Origin: Streptomyces sp. NBC_00448
GTDB taxonomy: Bacteria > Actinomycetota > Actinomycetes > Streptomycetales > Streptomycetaceae
Direction of reading: 5' to 3'
Assembly: GCF_036014115.1 (NCBI RefSeq)
Contig: NZ_CP107913.1
Span: 4,759,001 to 4,823,000 of the forward strand
Length of the DNA stretch: 64,000 nucleotides
Below the pieces are notes generated by a model that saw only the letters and a list, made by a program, of their open reading frames with translations, was not told the DNA's origin and did not search any database. Below, piece after piece: positions 16,200 through 24,568 of the stretch. Positions within the stretch are counted from its first letter, which is position 1. Each line of letters starts with the position of its first letter. Position numbers and translations under genes: made by a program.

Positions 16200-16970
16200 G
16201 TGATCACCGAGCCGGAACTGACCGGCGGCTCCGAGGAGCCCGGACCCGACGTGATCGCCGACGACGCCGACGACGCCGACGGCACCTGCGGCACCCGCGG
16301 CCGCTCCCGGTTCCGCTTCCCGCCGCGGCGGCACTGGACCTGGGGGCTCGGCGGCCTCGCGGTCACGTCCGCGCTGTGGACGGCCGGCCTGCACCTGTAC
16401 GACGACCACCGCCGCGCCGGGCCCGACCTGCACGGCTACACGCTCGGCGCCAGCCCCTGCGCGGGCGACGGCCTCGCAGCGCTCACCGCCGCGCTCAAGG
16501 CCACCGGCACCGAGGCGGTGACCCCGGCCGCCGCCCACCTCGGCCCCGCGCTCGACCAGATCCACTGCACCCTGTCGGTCGGGGCCCGCACCCCCGGCGC
16601 CGTCACCAGCAGGTACCAGGTGTTCGTCACCATCGACCTGCACAAGCGCACCGACCCGCGGGCCGAGTTCGAGGACCAGCGCGGCCTCGACACCGGCGAC
16701 CTCACCCCGGCCGAGCACGACACCGCCGTCCCGGGCCTCGGCGACGAGGCGTATCTGCTGACCATCAGCACGCAGACGGAGGAGCTGCGGGTGCTGCACG
16801 GTGGTGCCGTCTTCTCGCTCACCCTGACCGGCTTCAACGACCTCGCCCCCGACCCGGCCGTGGCGAACTCGTTGCGCGGCCGCCCGGCGAGCCCCGACGA
16901 CCTGAGCCGGTACCGCAGCGCGCTGGTCGCGGCGATGCGGGACGTGATGAAGGCCCAGCAGCGGCACTGA
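16200..16970 (+). CDS. Single-pass membrane protein of unknown function
   Basis: A 256-residue protein with an acidic start (Asp/Glu-rich, residues 1-28), a basic stretch, a membrane segment near residues 47-64 and an extracellular domain of about 185 residues containing two cysteines (in Ser-Pro-Cys-Ala and Ile-His-Cys-Thr) that could form a disulphide. The plan resembles DUF3558-like actinobacterial surface proteins, but that match is weak. GTG start at 16200 with a strong GAGGAGGGA ribosome binding site. Its stop codon lies inside a strong terminator hairpin. Confidence 0.75.
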   Translation: MITEPELTGGSEEPGPDVIADDADDADGTCGTRGRSRFRFPPRRHWTWGLGGLAVTSALWTAGLHLYDDHRRAGPDLHGYTLGASPCAGDGLAALTAALKATGTEAVTPAAAHLGPALDQIHCTLSVGARTPGAVTSRYQVFVTIDLHKRTDPRAEFEDQRGLDTGDLTPAEHDTAVPGLGDEAYLLTISTQTEELRVLHGGAVFSLTLTGFNDLAPDPAVANSLRGRPASPDDLSRYRSALVAAMRDVMKAQQRH

Positions 16971-17001
16971 TCGTCGGGCGGGCGCGCCGGCCCGACGATC
17001 A
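16968..17001 (+). terminator. Hairpin terminator overlapping the stop codon
   Basis: A 12-bp perfect stem from TGATCGTCGGGC (16968-16979) to its complement (16990-17001), with a GC-rich loop that is itself partly palindromic. The first bases are the TGA of the membrane protein gene. Confidence 0.7.
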
Positions 17002-17050
17002 CGTTCTGCCAGCTCACCCGGCCGCGGCACGGCTGGGTACGCCTGCGGCA

Positions 17051-17083
17051 CGGCTGCGGCACGGCTGCGGCACGGCTGCGGTA
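17051..17083. repeat. Three 11-bp tandem repeats
   Basis: The unit acggctgcggc is repeated three times (last base differs) between the terminator and the cspA promoter region. No function apparent. Confidence 0.8.
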
Positions 17084-17272
17084 CTGCGCGCTTCGCCGCA
17101 GGTGTGCTACCGTTTAATTGTTGCGGTTGTGGTACCCATGAACTCTGTGTGCGCCTGACGGGATGTGACCCTCGGGCGCATTTTGTTTTCCGGCCTCCAG
17201 ATGGGGTCATTGCAGCGACACCTGGCTCGTAAAGTGCGAGTTCGGGAACTGCACCATCAGAGGAAGTTAGAC

Positions 17273-17476
17273 ATGGCAACCGGTACCGTTAAGTGGTTCA
17301 ACGCGGAAAAGGGCTTCGGCTTCATCGAGCAGGACGGCGGCGGCGCCGACGTCTTCGCCCACTACTCGAACATCGCCACCCAGGGCTTCCGTGAGCTCCA
17401 GGAAGGCCAGAAGGTCACCTTCGACGTCACGCAGGGCCAGAAGGGCCCGCAGGCGGAGAACATCGTCCCGGCCTGA
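17273..17476 (+). CDS. cspA: Cold-shock protein (CspA family)
   Basis: A 67-residue single-domain RNA chaperone with the nucleic-acid binding motifs Lys-Gly-Phe-Gly-Phe-Ile and Asp-Val-Phe-Ala-His-Tyr, and the usual start Met-Ala-Thr-Gly-Thr-Val-Lys-Trp-Phe-Asn. Preceded by AGAGGAAG. The leader is unusual for this genome in being AT-rich (17110-17140 and around 17180), consistent with a long 5' untranslated region as in other cold-shock genes. It has its own terminator and is followed by the DEAD-box helicase and desaturase genes. Confidence 0.96.
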   Translation: MATGTVKWFNAEKGFGFIEQDGGGADVFAHYSNIATQGFRELQEGQKVTFDVTQGQKGPQAENIVPA

Positions 17477-17494
17477 TCGGACGAGTAGTACTCG

Positions 17495-17533
17495 AGCCGG
17501 GTCCCGCTACTTTGGGCGCGGGGCCCGGCTTTT
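17495..17533 (+). terminator. Rho-independent terminator of cspA
   Basis: AGCCGGGTCCC (17495-17505) pairs with GGGGCCCGGCT (17520-17530, one G-T pair), followed by TTTT. It ends the short cspA transcript before the helicase gene. Confidence 0.75.
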
Positions 17534-17695
17534 CCGTACCTGGGTGCGAATCCCGGACGGATGGACGTTTTCCGTTCCACCGCAGTTCACCTCCTCCGCT
17601 GTTCATCTCTCCGGCTCGTTCTGCGGGTCTCCGCCTGATGTCACCTTTTGCGGAGTCTTTTTCGGCACGCGCCGCCTTCGAGGAAGGCTTCACGC

Positions 17696-19345
17696 ATGCC
17701 TGAAAGAAATCGCCAGTCCTATTCGGGCGGTCCGGCCCGCGCCCGGCGCAAGCCGCGCGGCCCCCAGCAGGGCGGCGGCCGCCCCGGCGCCTCCCGCGGC
17801 TCCGGCCGTTCCGGCGGACGCCCCGCCGACACCGGCTCCGAGGAATCGGTCTACACCACGGTCACCCCGGCCCCGCCGGCCGCGAGCACCTTCGCCGAGC
17901 TGGACATGCCCGCCGCGCTGACGGAGGAGCTGACCCGGCAGGGCGTCACCGTGCCGTTCCCGATCCAGGGCGCGACGCTGCCCAGCTCGCTGGCCGGCCG
18001 CGACGTCCTCGGCCGGGGCCGCACCGGCTCCGGCAAGACCCTCGCCTTCGGGCTGGCCATGCTGGCCCGCACCGCCGGGCAGCGCGCCGAGCCGCGCCAG
18101 CCGCTCGCGCTGGTGCTCGTGCCCACCCGCGAACTCGCCCAGCAGGTCACCGACGCGCTCACCCCGTACGCGAGGGCGCTGCGCCTGCGGCTGGCCACGG
18201 TCGTCGGCGGGCTGTCGATCAGCCGCCAGGCCGCGGCGCTGCGCGGCGGCGCGGAGATCGTCGTCGCCACCCCGGGCCGGCTGCGGGACCTGGTGGAGCG
18301 CGGCGACTGCCGGCTCGACCGGGTCGTCATCACCGTGCTCGACGAGGCCGACCAGATGGCCGACATGGGCTTCCTGCCCCAGGTCACCGCGGTGCTGAAC
18401 CAGGTGGTTCCGGGCAGCCAGCGGATGCTGTTCTCCGCGACCCTCGACCGCAACGTGGACACCCTCGTCCGCCGGTTCCTGTCCGACCCGGTGGTGCACG
18501 CGGTGGACCCGTCGGCCGGTGCCGTCGCCACCATGGAGCACCACGTGCTCCACGTGACCAGCGAGGACAAGCGCGACGCCACCGTGCGGATCGCCGCCCG
18601 CGAGGGCCGGGTGCTGCTCTTCCTGGACAGCAAGCGCGCCGTGGACCGGCTCGCCAAGACCCTGCTGGCCAGCGGCGTACGGGCGGCCGCGCTGCACGGC
18701 GGGAAGTCCCAGCCGCAGCGCACCCGTACCCTCACCCAGTTCAAGAACGGCGAGGTGACCGCGCTGGTGGCCACCAACGTCGCCGCGCGCGGCATCCACA
18801 TCGACGACCTCGACCTGGTGGTCAACGTCGATCCGCCGGCCGACCACAAGGACTACCTGCACCGCGGCGGCCGTACCGCCCGCGCGGGCGCGTCCGGCAG
18901 CGTCGTGACGCTGGTGCTGTCCGACCAGCGCCGCGACATGGAACGGCTGATGGCCAAGGCCCGGATCACCCCGCGTACCGCGAGGGTGCACTCCGGTGAC
19001 GAGGAACTGGCCCGGATCACCGGTGCCCGGGTGCCCTCCGGGGTGCCGGTCACCATCGCCGCACCGGTGCCGGCGGCGCACGCCTCCGGCACCTCCACCG
19101 GACGCGGCGGCAGCAGGCGCAGGCCACGGGCGGGCGGCGCCTCCGGCGCGGGTTCCGGCCGGGGCGGCGCGGGCCGCAGCGGCGGCAACGCCGCACGCAC
19201 GGGCGGCGGCTCCGGCCGCGGCGGGGCGGGCAGTTCCGCCGGCGGCTCGGCGGGGACCTCCGCCGGACGCTCGGGCGGCTCCCGCTCAGGGGGCACCCGC
19301 TCCGGCGGCGCCCGCACCGCGCAACCCCGCGGGCGCGCCGCATGA
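17696..19345 (+). CDS. deaD: DEAD-box RNA helicase with Gly/Arg-rich tail
   Basis: A 549-residue ATP-dependent RNA helicase. The Q motif (Pro-Phe-Pro-Ile-Gln) is near residue 88, Walker A Arg-Thr-Gly-Ser-Gly-Lys-Thr at 109-115, Asp216-Glu-Ala-Asp219, Phe-Ser-Ala-Thr, and the second RecA domain ends with His-Arg-Gly-Gly-Arg-Thr-Ala-Arg-Ala-Gly. About 100 C-terminal residues are Gly, Arg and Ser rich, a typical RNA-binding tail. ATG at 17696 (Met-Pro-Glu-Arg-Asn) preceded by GAGGAAGG. The stop overlaps the desaturase start, so the two are co-translated. Located right after cspA, it probably unwinds RNA at low temperature. Confidence 0.95.
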   Translation: MPERNRQSYSGGPARARRKPRGPQQGGGRPGASRGSGRSGGRPADTGSEESVYTTVTPAPPAASTFAELDMPAALTEELTRQGVTVPFPIQGATLPSSLAGRDVLGRGRTGSGKTLAFGLAMLARTAGQRAEPRQPLALVLVPTRELAQQVTDALTPYARALRLRLATVVGGLSISRQAAALRGGAEIVVATPGRLRDLVERGDCRLDRVVITVLDEADQMADMGFLPQVTAVLNQVVPGSQRMLFSATLDRNVDTLVRRFLSDPVVHAVDPSAGAVATMEHHVLHVTSEDKRDATVRIAAREGRVLLFLDSKRAVDRLAKTLLASGVRAAALHGGKSQPQRTRTLTQFKNGEVTALVATNVAARGIHIDDLDLVVNVDPPADHKDYLHRGGRTARAGASGSVVTLVLSDQRRDMERLMAKARITPRTARVHSGDEELARITGARVPSGVPVTIAAPVPAAHASGTSTGRGGSRRRPRAGGASGAGSGRGGAGRSGGNAARTGGGSGRGGAGSSAGGSAGTSAGRSGGSRSGGTRSGGARTAQPRGRAA

Positions 19346-20421
19346 GGCCCGCCGCGGCGGCCGCGCTCGCCACCGCCGCACCGCTCCCCGACAAGGCCGC
19401 CGACGACGGCGCGCCCTGCGAGGGAAGCGACTTCTCCGCGCTCTCCCGGCGGATCACCGACTCCGGCCTGATGAAGCGCCGCCCCGGCTACTACGTGGCC
19501 CGGATCGGCGGCGTCGCCGCGCTGTACATCGGCGCGTGGACGGCGTTCGCGATGCTCGGCCACACCTGGTGGCAGCTGGCGATCGGCGGCGTGCTGGGGG
19601 TGCTCTTCTCCCAGATCGCGCTGGTCGCCCACGACATAGCCCACCGCCAGGTGTTCCGGCTGCGCCGGCCCAGCGAGGCCGCCGGCCGCATCGCGGGCAA
19701 CCTCTGCGTCGGCATGAGCTACGGCTGGTGGCAGGACAAGCACACCCGCCACCACGCCAACCCCAACCACGAGGAACTGGACCCGGACGTCAGCCCGGAC
19801 ATCCTGGTCTGGTCGCAGGGCCAGGCCCGTAACGCCCGCGGCGTGGCCCGCTGGATCGGCGGCCGCCAGGCGTACTGGTTCTTCCCGCTGCTCACCCTCG
19901 AAGGCATGAACCTGCACGTGGCCGGGGTGCGGGCGCTGTTCCGGCCCGCGTACAAGCAGCGCACCCTGGAGGCGGTGCTGCTCGGCGTGCACATCGCCGC
20001 GTACATCACGGCGCTGCTGCTGATCCTCACCCCGCTCCAGGCGCTGGCGTTCGTCGCCGTCCACCAGGCGGTGTTCGGCGTCTACATGGGCTGCACCTTC
20101 GCGCCCAACCACAAGGGCATGCCGACGCTGACCGGCAAGGACCGGCCCGACTTCCTGCGCCGCCAGGTGCTCACCTCGCGCAACGTGCGCGGCGGGCGAC
20201 TGACCGACATCGCGCTCGGCGGGCTGAACTACCAGATCGAGCACCACCTCTTCCCGAGCATGCCCACGCCGCACCTGCGGCGCGCCCAGCCGATAGTGAA
20301 GGCGTACTGCGCGGAACTGGGCATCGCCTACGCGGAGAGCGGGCTGATCTCCTCCTACGCCCAGGCGCTGCGCCATCTGCACGACGTCGGCGCGCCGCTG
20401 CGGGCCGGGACCACCACCTGA
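19342..20421 (+). CDS. Fatty acid (acyl-CoA/acyl-lipid) desaturase
   Basis: A 359-residue membrane-bound di-iron desaturase with all three histidine boxes: His97-Asp-Ile-Ala-His101, His134-Thr-Arg-His-His138 and Gln298-Ile-Glu-His-His302. Four membrane segments are seen. The Gln-X-X-His-His form of box three is typical of front-end or linoleoyl-type desaturases, though no cytochrome b5 domain is present. The ATG overlaps the helicase stop (ATGA). Desaturation raises membrane fluidity, so coupling to a DEAD-box helicase and cspA suggests cold adaptation. Confidence 0.93.
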   Translation: MRPAAAAALATAAPLPDKAADDGAPCEGSDFSALSRRITDSGLMKRRPGYYVARIGGVAALYIGAWTAFAMLGHTWWQLAIGGVLGVLFSQIALVAHDIAHRQVFRLRRPSEAAGRIAGNLCVGMSYGWWQDKHTRHHANPNHEELDPDVSPDILVWSQGQARNARGVARWIGGRQAYWFFPLLTLEGMNLHVAGVRALFRPAYKQRTLEAVLLGVHIAAYITALLLILTPLQALAFVAVHQAVFGVYMGCTFAPNHKGMPTLTGKDRPDFLRRQVLTSRNVRGGRLTDIALGGLNYQIEHHLFPSMPTPHLRRAQPIVKAYCAELGIAYAESGLISSYAQALRHLHDVGAPLRAGTTT

Positions 20422-20583
20422 CCGGACCTGGTCCCGGACCTGGTCCCGGACCTGCCTCGGACGACGCCTTCCACGGCGCCGGCCGGGGCGGTCCGGGGCG
20501 GTCGAACAGCAGGTATGCCCCCTGCCGGAAACATGAGAGTGTGGAGTTTTCGGCCCTGTCCCCTCTCCCCCTGTCGAGGCATG

Positions 20584-20826
20584 ATGCGCGTCACCATCGC
20601 CCGCCACCACTTCTACTTCCACCCCTCCGAGGTGGAGCAGGTGATGAGCGGGGTCACTCCTGAGCCCGTCACCGGCAGTTCCGTCGACATCGGCGGGGTC
20701 CGCTACCCGCTGATGCAGGTCGGCGCGGCTCTCACCCGCCAGGACCGGCGCGACTTCAACGCGGGCGAAGTGGAGCGGGCGATGCAGGCGCTCGGGTTCC
20801 CGTTGCACAGCACCACGGCCGGCTAG
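20584..20826 (+). CDS. SCO5918 family small protein
   Basis: An 80-residue protein starting Met-Arg-Val-Thr-Ile-Ala-Arg-His-His-Phe-Tyr-Phe. It matches, from memory, the uncharacterised SCO5918 family that sits next to the cold-shock helicase genes of Streptomyces coelicolor. Ser-Glu-Val-Glu-Gln-Val-Met and Asn-Ala-Gly-Glu-Val-Glu-Arg-Ala-Met give two similar helices around a small beta region. GAGG at 20576-20579 favours the second of two adjacent ATGs. Function unknown; conserved neighbourhood suggests a role with the helicase or desaturase. Confidence 0.8.
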   Translation: MRVTIARHHFYFHPSEVEQVMSGVTPEPVTGSSVDIGGVRYPLMQVGAALTRQDRRDFNAGEVERAMQALGFPLHSTTAG

Positions 20827-21011
20827 TTCGGGAGCGCCGGTTCGGTACGGGGCGGCCGGCGCGCGGTCGCCCCGTTCCCGTACCGGTTTCCGTACCGGTT
20901 CTTGTTCCAGGTTCCTGTCTCCGGCGAGCGCGGGCGCTGCGTGGCTGGTCGCGCGGCGCCCCGCATCCCGGGACAATGCGAGGTCGTCCCAGACGCAGAG
21001 AGGTGGATGCC

Positions 21012-22097
21012 GTGGTGCAGCAGGTGCGGGGTGTGGTGGCGCGGAGCAAGGGCGGCCCGGTCGGCGTCGAGACGATCGTCGTACCGGACCCGGGGCCGGG
21101 TGAGGCCGTGGTCGCGGTGCAGGCGTGCGGGGTGTGCCACACCGACCTGCACTACCGGGAGGGCGGCATCGGGGACGACTTCCCGTATCTGCTCGGCCAT
21201 GAGGCGGCCGGTGTGGTCGAGTCGGTCGGCGCCGGGGTGACCGAGGTCGAGCCCGGGGACTTCGTGGTGCTCAACTGGCGCGCGGTCTGCGGGAACTGCC
21301 GGGCGTGCCGGCGCGGCCGGCCCTGGTACTGCTTCGACACGCACAACGCCCGGCAGAAGATGACGCTGCTCGACGGCACCGAGCTGTCGCCCGCGCTGGG
21401 CATCGGCGCGTTCGCCGACAAGACGCTGGTGGCCGCCGGGCAGTGCACGAAGGTCGATCCGGCGGCCTCCCCCGCCGCCGCGGGGCTGCTGGGCTGCGGG
21501 GTGATGGCCGGGCTCGGCGCGGCCCTCAACACCGGTGGCGTGGGCCGGGGCGACTCGGTCGCGGTGATCGGCTGCGGCGGGGTGGGCAACGCCGCGGTGG
21601 TCGGCGCCCGGCTGGCGGGCGCCGCGCGGATCATCGCGGTGGACGTCGACGACCGCAAGCTCGCCACCGCGCACCGCCTGGGCGCCACCCACACCGTCAA
21701 CTCCCGCACCAGCGAACCGGTCGAGGCGATCCGCGAGCTGACCGGAGGCTTCGGTGCCGACGTGGTGATCGAGGCGGTCGGCCGCCCCGAGACGTACCAG
21801 CAGGCCTTCTACGCACGGGACCTGGCCGGCACGGTGGTCCTGGTCGGCGTGCCCACCCCGGAGATGAAGCTCGAACTCCCCCTGCTCGACGTCTTCGGCC
21901 GCGGCGGCGCCCTGAAGTCCTCCTGGTACGGCGACTGCCTGCCCTCACGCGACTTCCCGATGCTGATCGACCTCTACCTCCAAGGCCGCCTCGACCTCGA
22001 CGCGTTCGTCACCGAGACCATCGAACTCCCCGACGTCGAACAAGCCTTCACCCGCATGCGCGACGGCGACGTCCTCCGCTCAGTAGTCGTGCTCTGA
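21012..22097 (+). CDS. mscR: S-(hydroxymethyl)mycothiol dehydrogenase
   Basis: A 361-residue zinc alcohol dehydrogenase of the mycothiol-dependent formaldehyde dehydrogenase type, oxidising the adduct of formaldehyde and mycothiol with NAD. Catalytic zinc site Cys-Gly-Val-Cys-His-Thr-Asp and Gly-His-Glu-Ala-Ala-Gly-Val; structural zinc cysteines in Ala-Val-Cys-Gly-Asn-Cys-Arg-Ala-Cys; Rossmann motif Gly-Cys-Gly-Gly-Val-Gly. The run Tyr-Cys-Phe-Asp-Thr-His-Asn-Ala and Gln-Lys-Met-Thr-Leu is specific to MscR. Start chosen at GTG 21012 behind AGAGAGG; an adjacent GTG is equally possible. The 3' end overlaps the convergent gene by 18 bases. Confidence 0.93.
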   Translation: MVQQVRGVVARSKGGPVGVETIVVPDPGPGEAVVAVQACGVCHTDLHYREGGIGDDFPYLLGHEAAGVVESVGAGVTEVEPGDFVVLNWRAVCGNCRACRRGRPWYCFDTHNARQKMTLLDGTELSPALGIGAFADKTLVAAGQCTKVDPAASPAAAGLLGCGVMAGLGAALNTGGVGRGDSVAVIGCGGVGNAAVVGARLAGAARIIAVDVDDRKLATAHRLGATHTVNSRTSEPVEAIRELTGGFGADVVIEAVGRPETYQQAFYARDLAGTVVLVGVPTPEMKLELPLLDVFGRGGALKSSWYGDCLPSRDFPMLIDLYLQGRLDLDAFVTETIELPDVEQAFTRMRDGDVLRSVVVL

Positions 22098-22562
22098 CCC
22101 GCCCACCGGGTCGATCCGCAGATCCACCGCGTCGTTGTCCCGGTTCGGCATCCGCCACACCCGCAGCACCGTGAAGCGGGCGCCGAACCCGGTGAAGCTG
22201 TCGCCGGCCGAGACCATCCGCCAGCCGGCCGACGACGGCTTCCCGTCCGACCCCACGATCACCTTCGCCTGCCGGTCCCCTGGAGTCGCCCCGAACCACG
22301 CCCGGGTCACCGCGTTCACCGCCACCACCCGCCCGTCGGACAGCCGCAGATAGTGAGAGGGCACCGACGGATTGCCGCCGACCGTCACGGGCACCCGCAG
22401 CACATCCGCCGCGTGCGCCACCAGCGGGGGCGGCTTCTTCTCGGCGTTCCGGGAGTCGTGCACCTCGTGCACCAGCGCGACCAGCACCACCGCCAGGACC
22501 CCGGTCAGCACCGCGGCCACGACGACCGCCATCCGACGGCCACGCCGACCGAGCCCGCTCAC
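22080..22562 (-). CDS. Single-pass membrane protein of unknown function
   Basis: A 160-residue protein: a short basic start, one membrane segment at residues 12-32, and an exported beta-rich domain of about 120 residues with no cysteine. GTG start at 22562 overlaps the stop of the upstream frame (GTGA), implying it was the second gene of an operon whose first gene is now broken. Its 3' end overlaps mscR by 18 bases in convergent orientation. No family recognised. Confidence 0.65.
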   Translation of the reverse strand: MSGLGRRGRRMAVVVAAVLTGVLAVVLVALVHEVHDSRNAEKKPPPLVAHAADVLRVPVTVGGNPSVPSHYLRLSDGRVVAVNAVTRAWFGATPGDRQAKVIVGSDGKPSSAGWRMVSAGDSFTGFGARFTVLRVWRMPNRDNDAVDLRIDPVGGSEHDY

Positions 22563-22956
22563 CGCGGACCCGCGCAGTCGTCCCCGGCGCCGTCACCTGG
22601 AGTCCCGCCCTGCAGCGATTCGATCGTGAGAGCCACGTACCCGTCCCTTGAGCCGGCCACCACCTCGGTGAAGCACATCTCGCAGCCGGCGAACCGCACC
22701 CGGTCGCCGAACCCGCGGTGTCGGTGAGTTCGCCGGCGAGGGAGCCGGGCAAGCCGTGCGTCAACAGCGGCAGGATCTGGCCGACCAGCGGCTGCAGCAG
22801 TGGGCTGGTGGTTGCGGGTCTTCCGCCCAGCTACAGTTCCGCCTCAGTCAGCACCCGCCCCAATTCCGCATGCAGGGAACGGGCTTCAGGACTGATCTTC
22901 TTCATCCGCGCTGCCATCACGCGGATCTGTGCGGTGTCGAACCCGTGGAAACTCAC
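22559..22956 (-). pseudogene. Decayed gene: premature TAG and frameshift
   Basis: From GTG 22956 a coding-like frame gives 41 residues (Val-Ser-Phe-His-Gly-Phe-Asp-Thr-Ala-Gln-Ile-Arg and a helical stretch) and stops at TAG 22831-22833. The same frame continues with plausible sequence (Leu-Leu-Gln-Pro-Leu-Val-Gly-Gln-Ile-Leu-Pro-Leu-Leu) up to about 22710, after which coding-like sequence shifts by one frame (Gly-Asp-Arg-Val-Arg-Phe-Ala-Gly-Cys-Glu-Met-Cys-Phe) and ends at a TGA overlapping the next gene's start. The first part is reminiscent of WXG100-like helical proteins. Either one broken gene or two fused remnants; sequencing error cannot be excluded. Confidence 0.45.
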
Positions 22957-23137
22957 CGGGCCGTGACCTCTGTCGCGGGTGTCGTGCCTGATCCGCCGCG
23001 CGGCTCGCCGATGCGCTGACGCATACCCGGTCGCTGTGCCATGGTTCCCCCCGGACCGATGTCGGCAACTGCCAAGCGGGAGTATAGAGCCACGTCGATT
23101 CGGTCAGTGCGGGGTGCGCTGGGTTTGACGTCGGTGG
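22957..23137. other. Intergenic region without supported gene
   Basis: Between the decayed gene and the terminator of the second dehydrogenase gene. No convincing open frame; it should contain the promoter of the minus-strand remnant and its partner. Confidence 0.5.
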
Positions 23138-23172
23138 CCCCGGGCCGTCAACGGGTGGTGGCCGGCCCGGGG
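23138..23172 (-). terminator. Hairpin terminator downstream of the formaldehyde dehydrogenase-like gene
   Basis: CCCCGGGCC (23138-23146) and GGCCCGGGG (23164-23172) form a 9-bp perfect stem, 18 bases past the stop of the minus-strand gene. Confidence 0.55.
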
Positions 23173-23189
23173 ACCGGGTGGGGTGGGGG

Positions 23190-24347
23190 TCAGGCGGCGA
23201 GGGCGGGGTGGAGGACGACCTTGGTGTAGCCCTCCACCCGTTGGTCGAACTTCTCGTAGGCCATGGGGGCCTGCTCCAGGGGGAGTTCGTGGCTGACCAC
23301 GAAGCTGGGGCGGGCCCGGCCCGCGGTGATCAGGTCGCGCAACTGGCGGTTGTACTGCTTGACGTTGCACTGCCCGGTGCCCATCCGCTGCCCCTTCTCG
23401 AACATCTTGCCGATCGAGACGAGCAGTTGGCCGTGGCGGGCGTGCTCGTCGGGGCCGCCGGGGTCGGACGGCACGTAGAGGCCGGGGATGCCCAGCCTGC
23501 CGGTCGGACGGACCGTCTCGACCAGGGAGTTGAGCACGCTCGCGGGCTCCTCGTGGCCGGTGTCGCGGCCGTCGTCGTGGCCCTGTGCCTGGTAGCCGAC
23601 CGCGTCGATGCCCTTGTCGGTGCCCTCGCCGTCGGTGTGGTCACGGATCTGCCCGGCCGGATCGCTCTGCGTGAAGTCGATCGGCACCGCGCCGATCGTG
23701 TCGGCCTTGGCCAGCCGCTCGGGCACCCGGTCGACCACGAAGACCCTGGCCGCGCCGCGCAGCAGCGCCGAGTAGGCGGCCATCAGCCCGACCGGGCCGG
23801 CACCGTAGACCGCGACGGACTCGCCGGGGGAGACCTCGGCCAGTTCGCAGCCGTGGTAGCCGGTCGGGAAAATGTCGGCGAGCAGCACGAAGTCGGTCTC
23901 GAACTGCTCGCCCGGCGGCAGCTTGAGGCAGTTGAAGTCGGCGAACGGCACCCGTAGGTGCTCGGCCTGCCCGCCGAGGTACGGCCCCATGGCCACGTAG
24001 CCGTACGCGCCGCCGGCGAACCCCGGGTTCACCGTGAGGCAGAAACCGGTGTTGCCGGCCAGGCAGTTCTTGCAGAAGCCGCAGGCCACGTTGAACGGCA
24101 TGACCACGCGGTCCCCGACCGCCAGAGACGCGACGCCCGAACCGATCTCCTCGACGATGCCCAGGTTCTCGTGGCCGAAGACGATGCCGGCCTCGGCCGC
24201 GGTGCGGCCCTCGTACATGTGCAGGTCCGATCCGCAGATCGCGGTGGACGTGACGCGGACGATCACGTCGTTGGGGTGCTGGATGCCGGGGGTGTCGACA
24301 TCGGCGACCGCGACGGAGAAGGGTTTCTGGTAGACGACAGCCTTCAT
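23190..24347 (-). CDS. Zinc alcohol dehydrogenase, glutathione-independent formaldehyde dehydrogenase-like
   Basis: A 385-residue medium-chain dehydrogenase. Catalytic zinc region Cys-Gly-Ser-Asp-Leu-His-Met and Gly-His-Glu-Asn-Leu-Gly; structural zinc cysteines in Ala-Cys-Gly-Phe-Cys-Lys-Asn-Cys with a fourth in Thr-Gly-Phe-Cys; cofactor motif Gly-Ala-Gly-Pro-Val-Gly. The insert Ile-Asp-Ala-Val-Gly-Tyr-Gln-Ala and Met-Gly-Thr-Gly-Gln-Cys-Asn-Val-Lys-Gln-Tyr are typical of the FdhA subgroup, which dismutates formaldehyde with bound NAD. ATG at 24347 with a GGAGGTGG ribosome binding site. It lies 1.1 kb from mscR, so two formaldehyde routes are neighbours. Confidence 0.9.
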   Translation of the reverse strand: MKAVVYQKPFSVAVADVDTPGIQHPNDVIVRVTSTAICGSDLHMYEGRTAAEAGIVFGHENLGIVEEIGSGVASLAVGDRVVMPFNVACGFCKNCLAGNTGFCLTVNPGFAGGAYGYVAMGPYLGGQAEHLRVPFADFNCLKLPPGEQFETDFVLLADIFPTGYHGCELAEVSPGESVAVYGAGPVGLMAAYSALLRGAARVFVVDRVPERLAKADTIGAVPIDFTQSDPAGQIRDHTDGEGTDKGIDAVGYQAQGHDDGRDTGHEEPASVLNSLVETVRPTGRLGIPGLYVPSDPGGPDEHARHGQLLVSIGKMFEKGQRMGTGQCNVKQYNRQLRDLITAGRARPSFVVSHELPLEQAPMAYEKFDQRVEGYTKVVLHPALAA

Positions 24348-24568
24348 GTTCACCACCTCCGTGGTCCTTCCAGCGAACACCCGCGGGCGGGCAACTCAAA
24401 ACGGTGCCGGGGCGCGCGGAGGCCGGTGCGGCGGCCGGCGGGGCGGGGCGGGGCGCGCACGTCGTCGTCGTGGCGGGAAACGCACGGACGACGCGGGCGT
24501 CGAAGGGGTCCGGCGGCGCCGTCACGGTGCGAGACTGGCGGGAGGAGCGTCACAAGGGGGCGGCGGCC

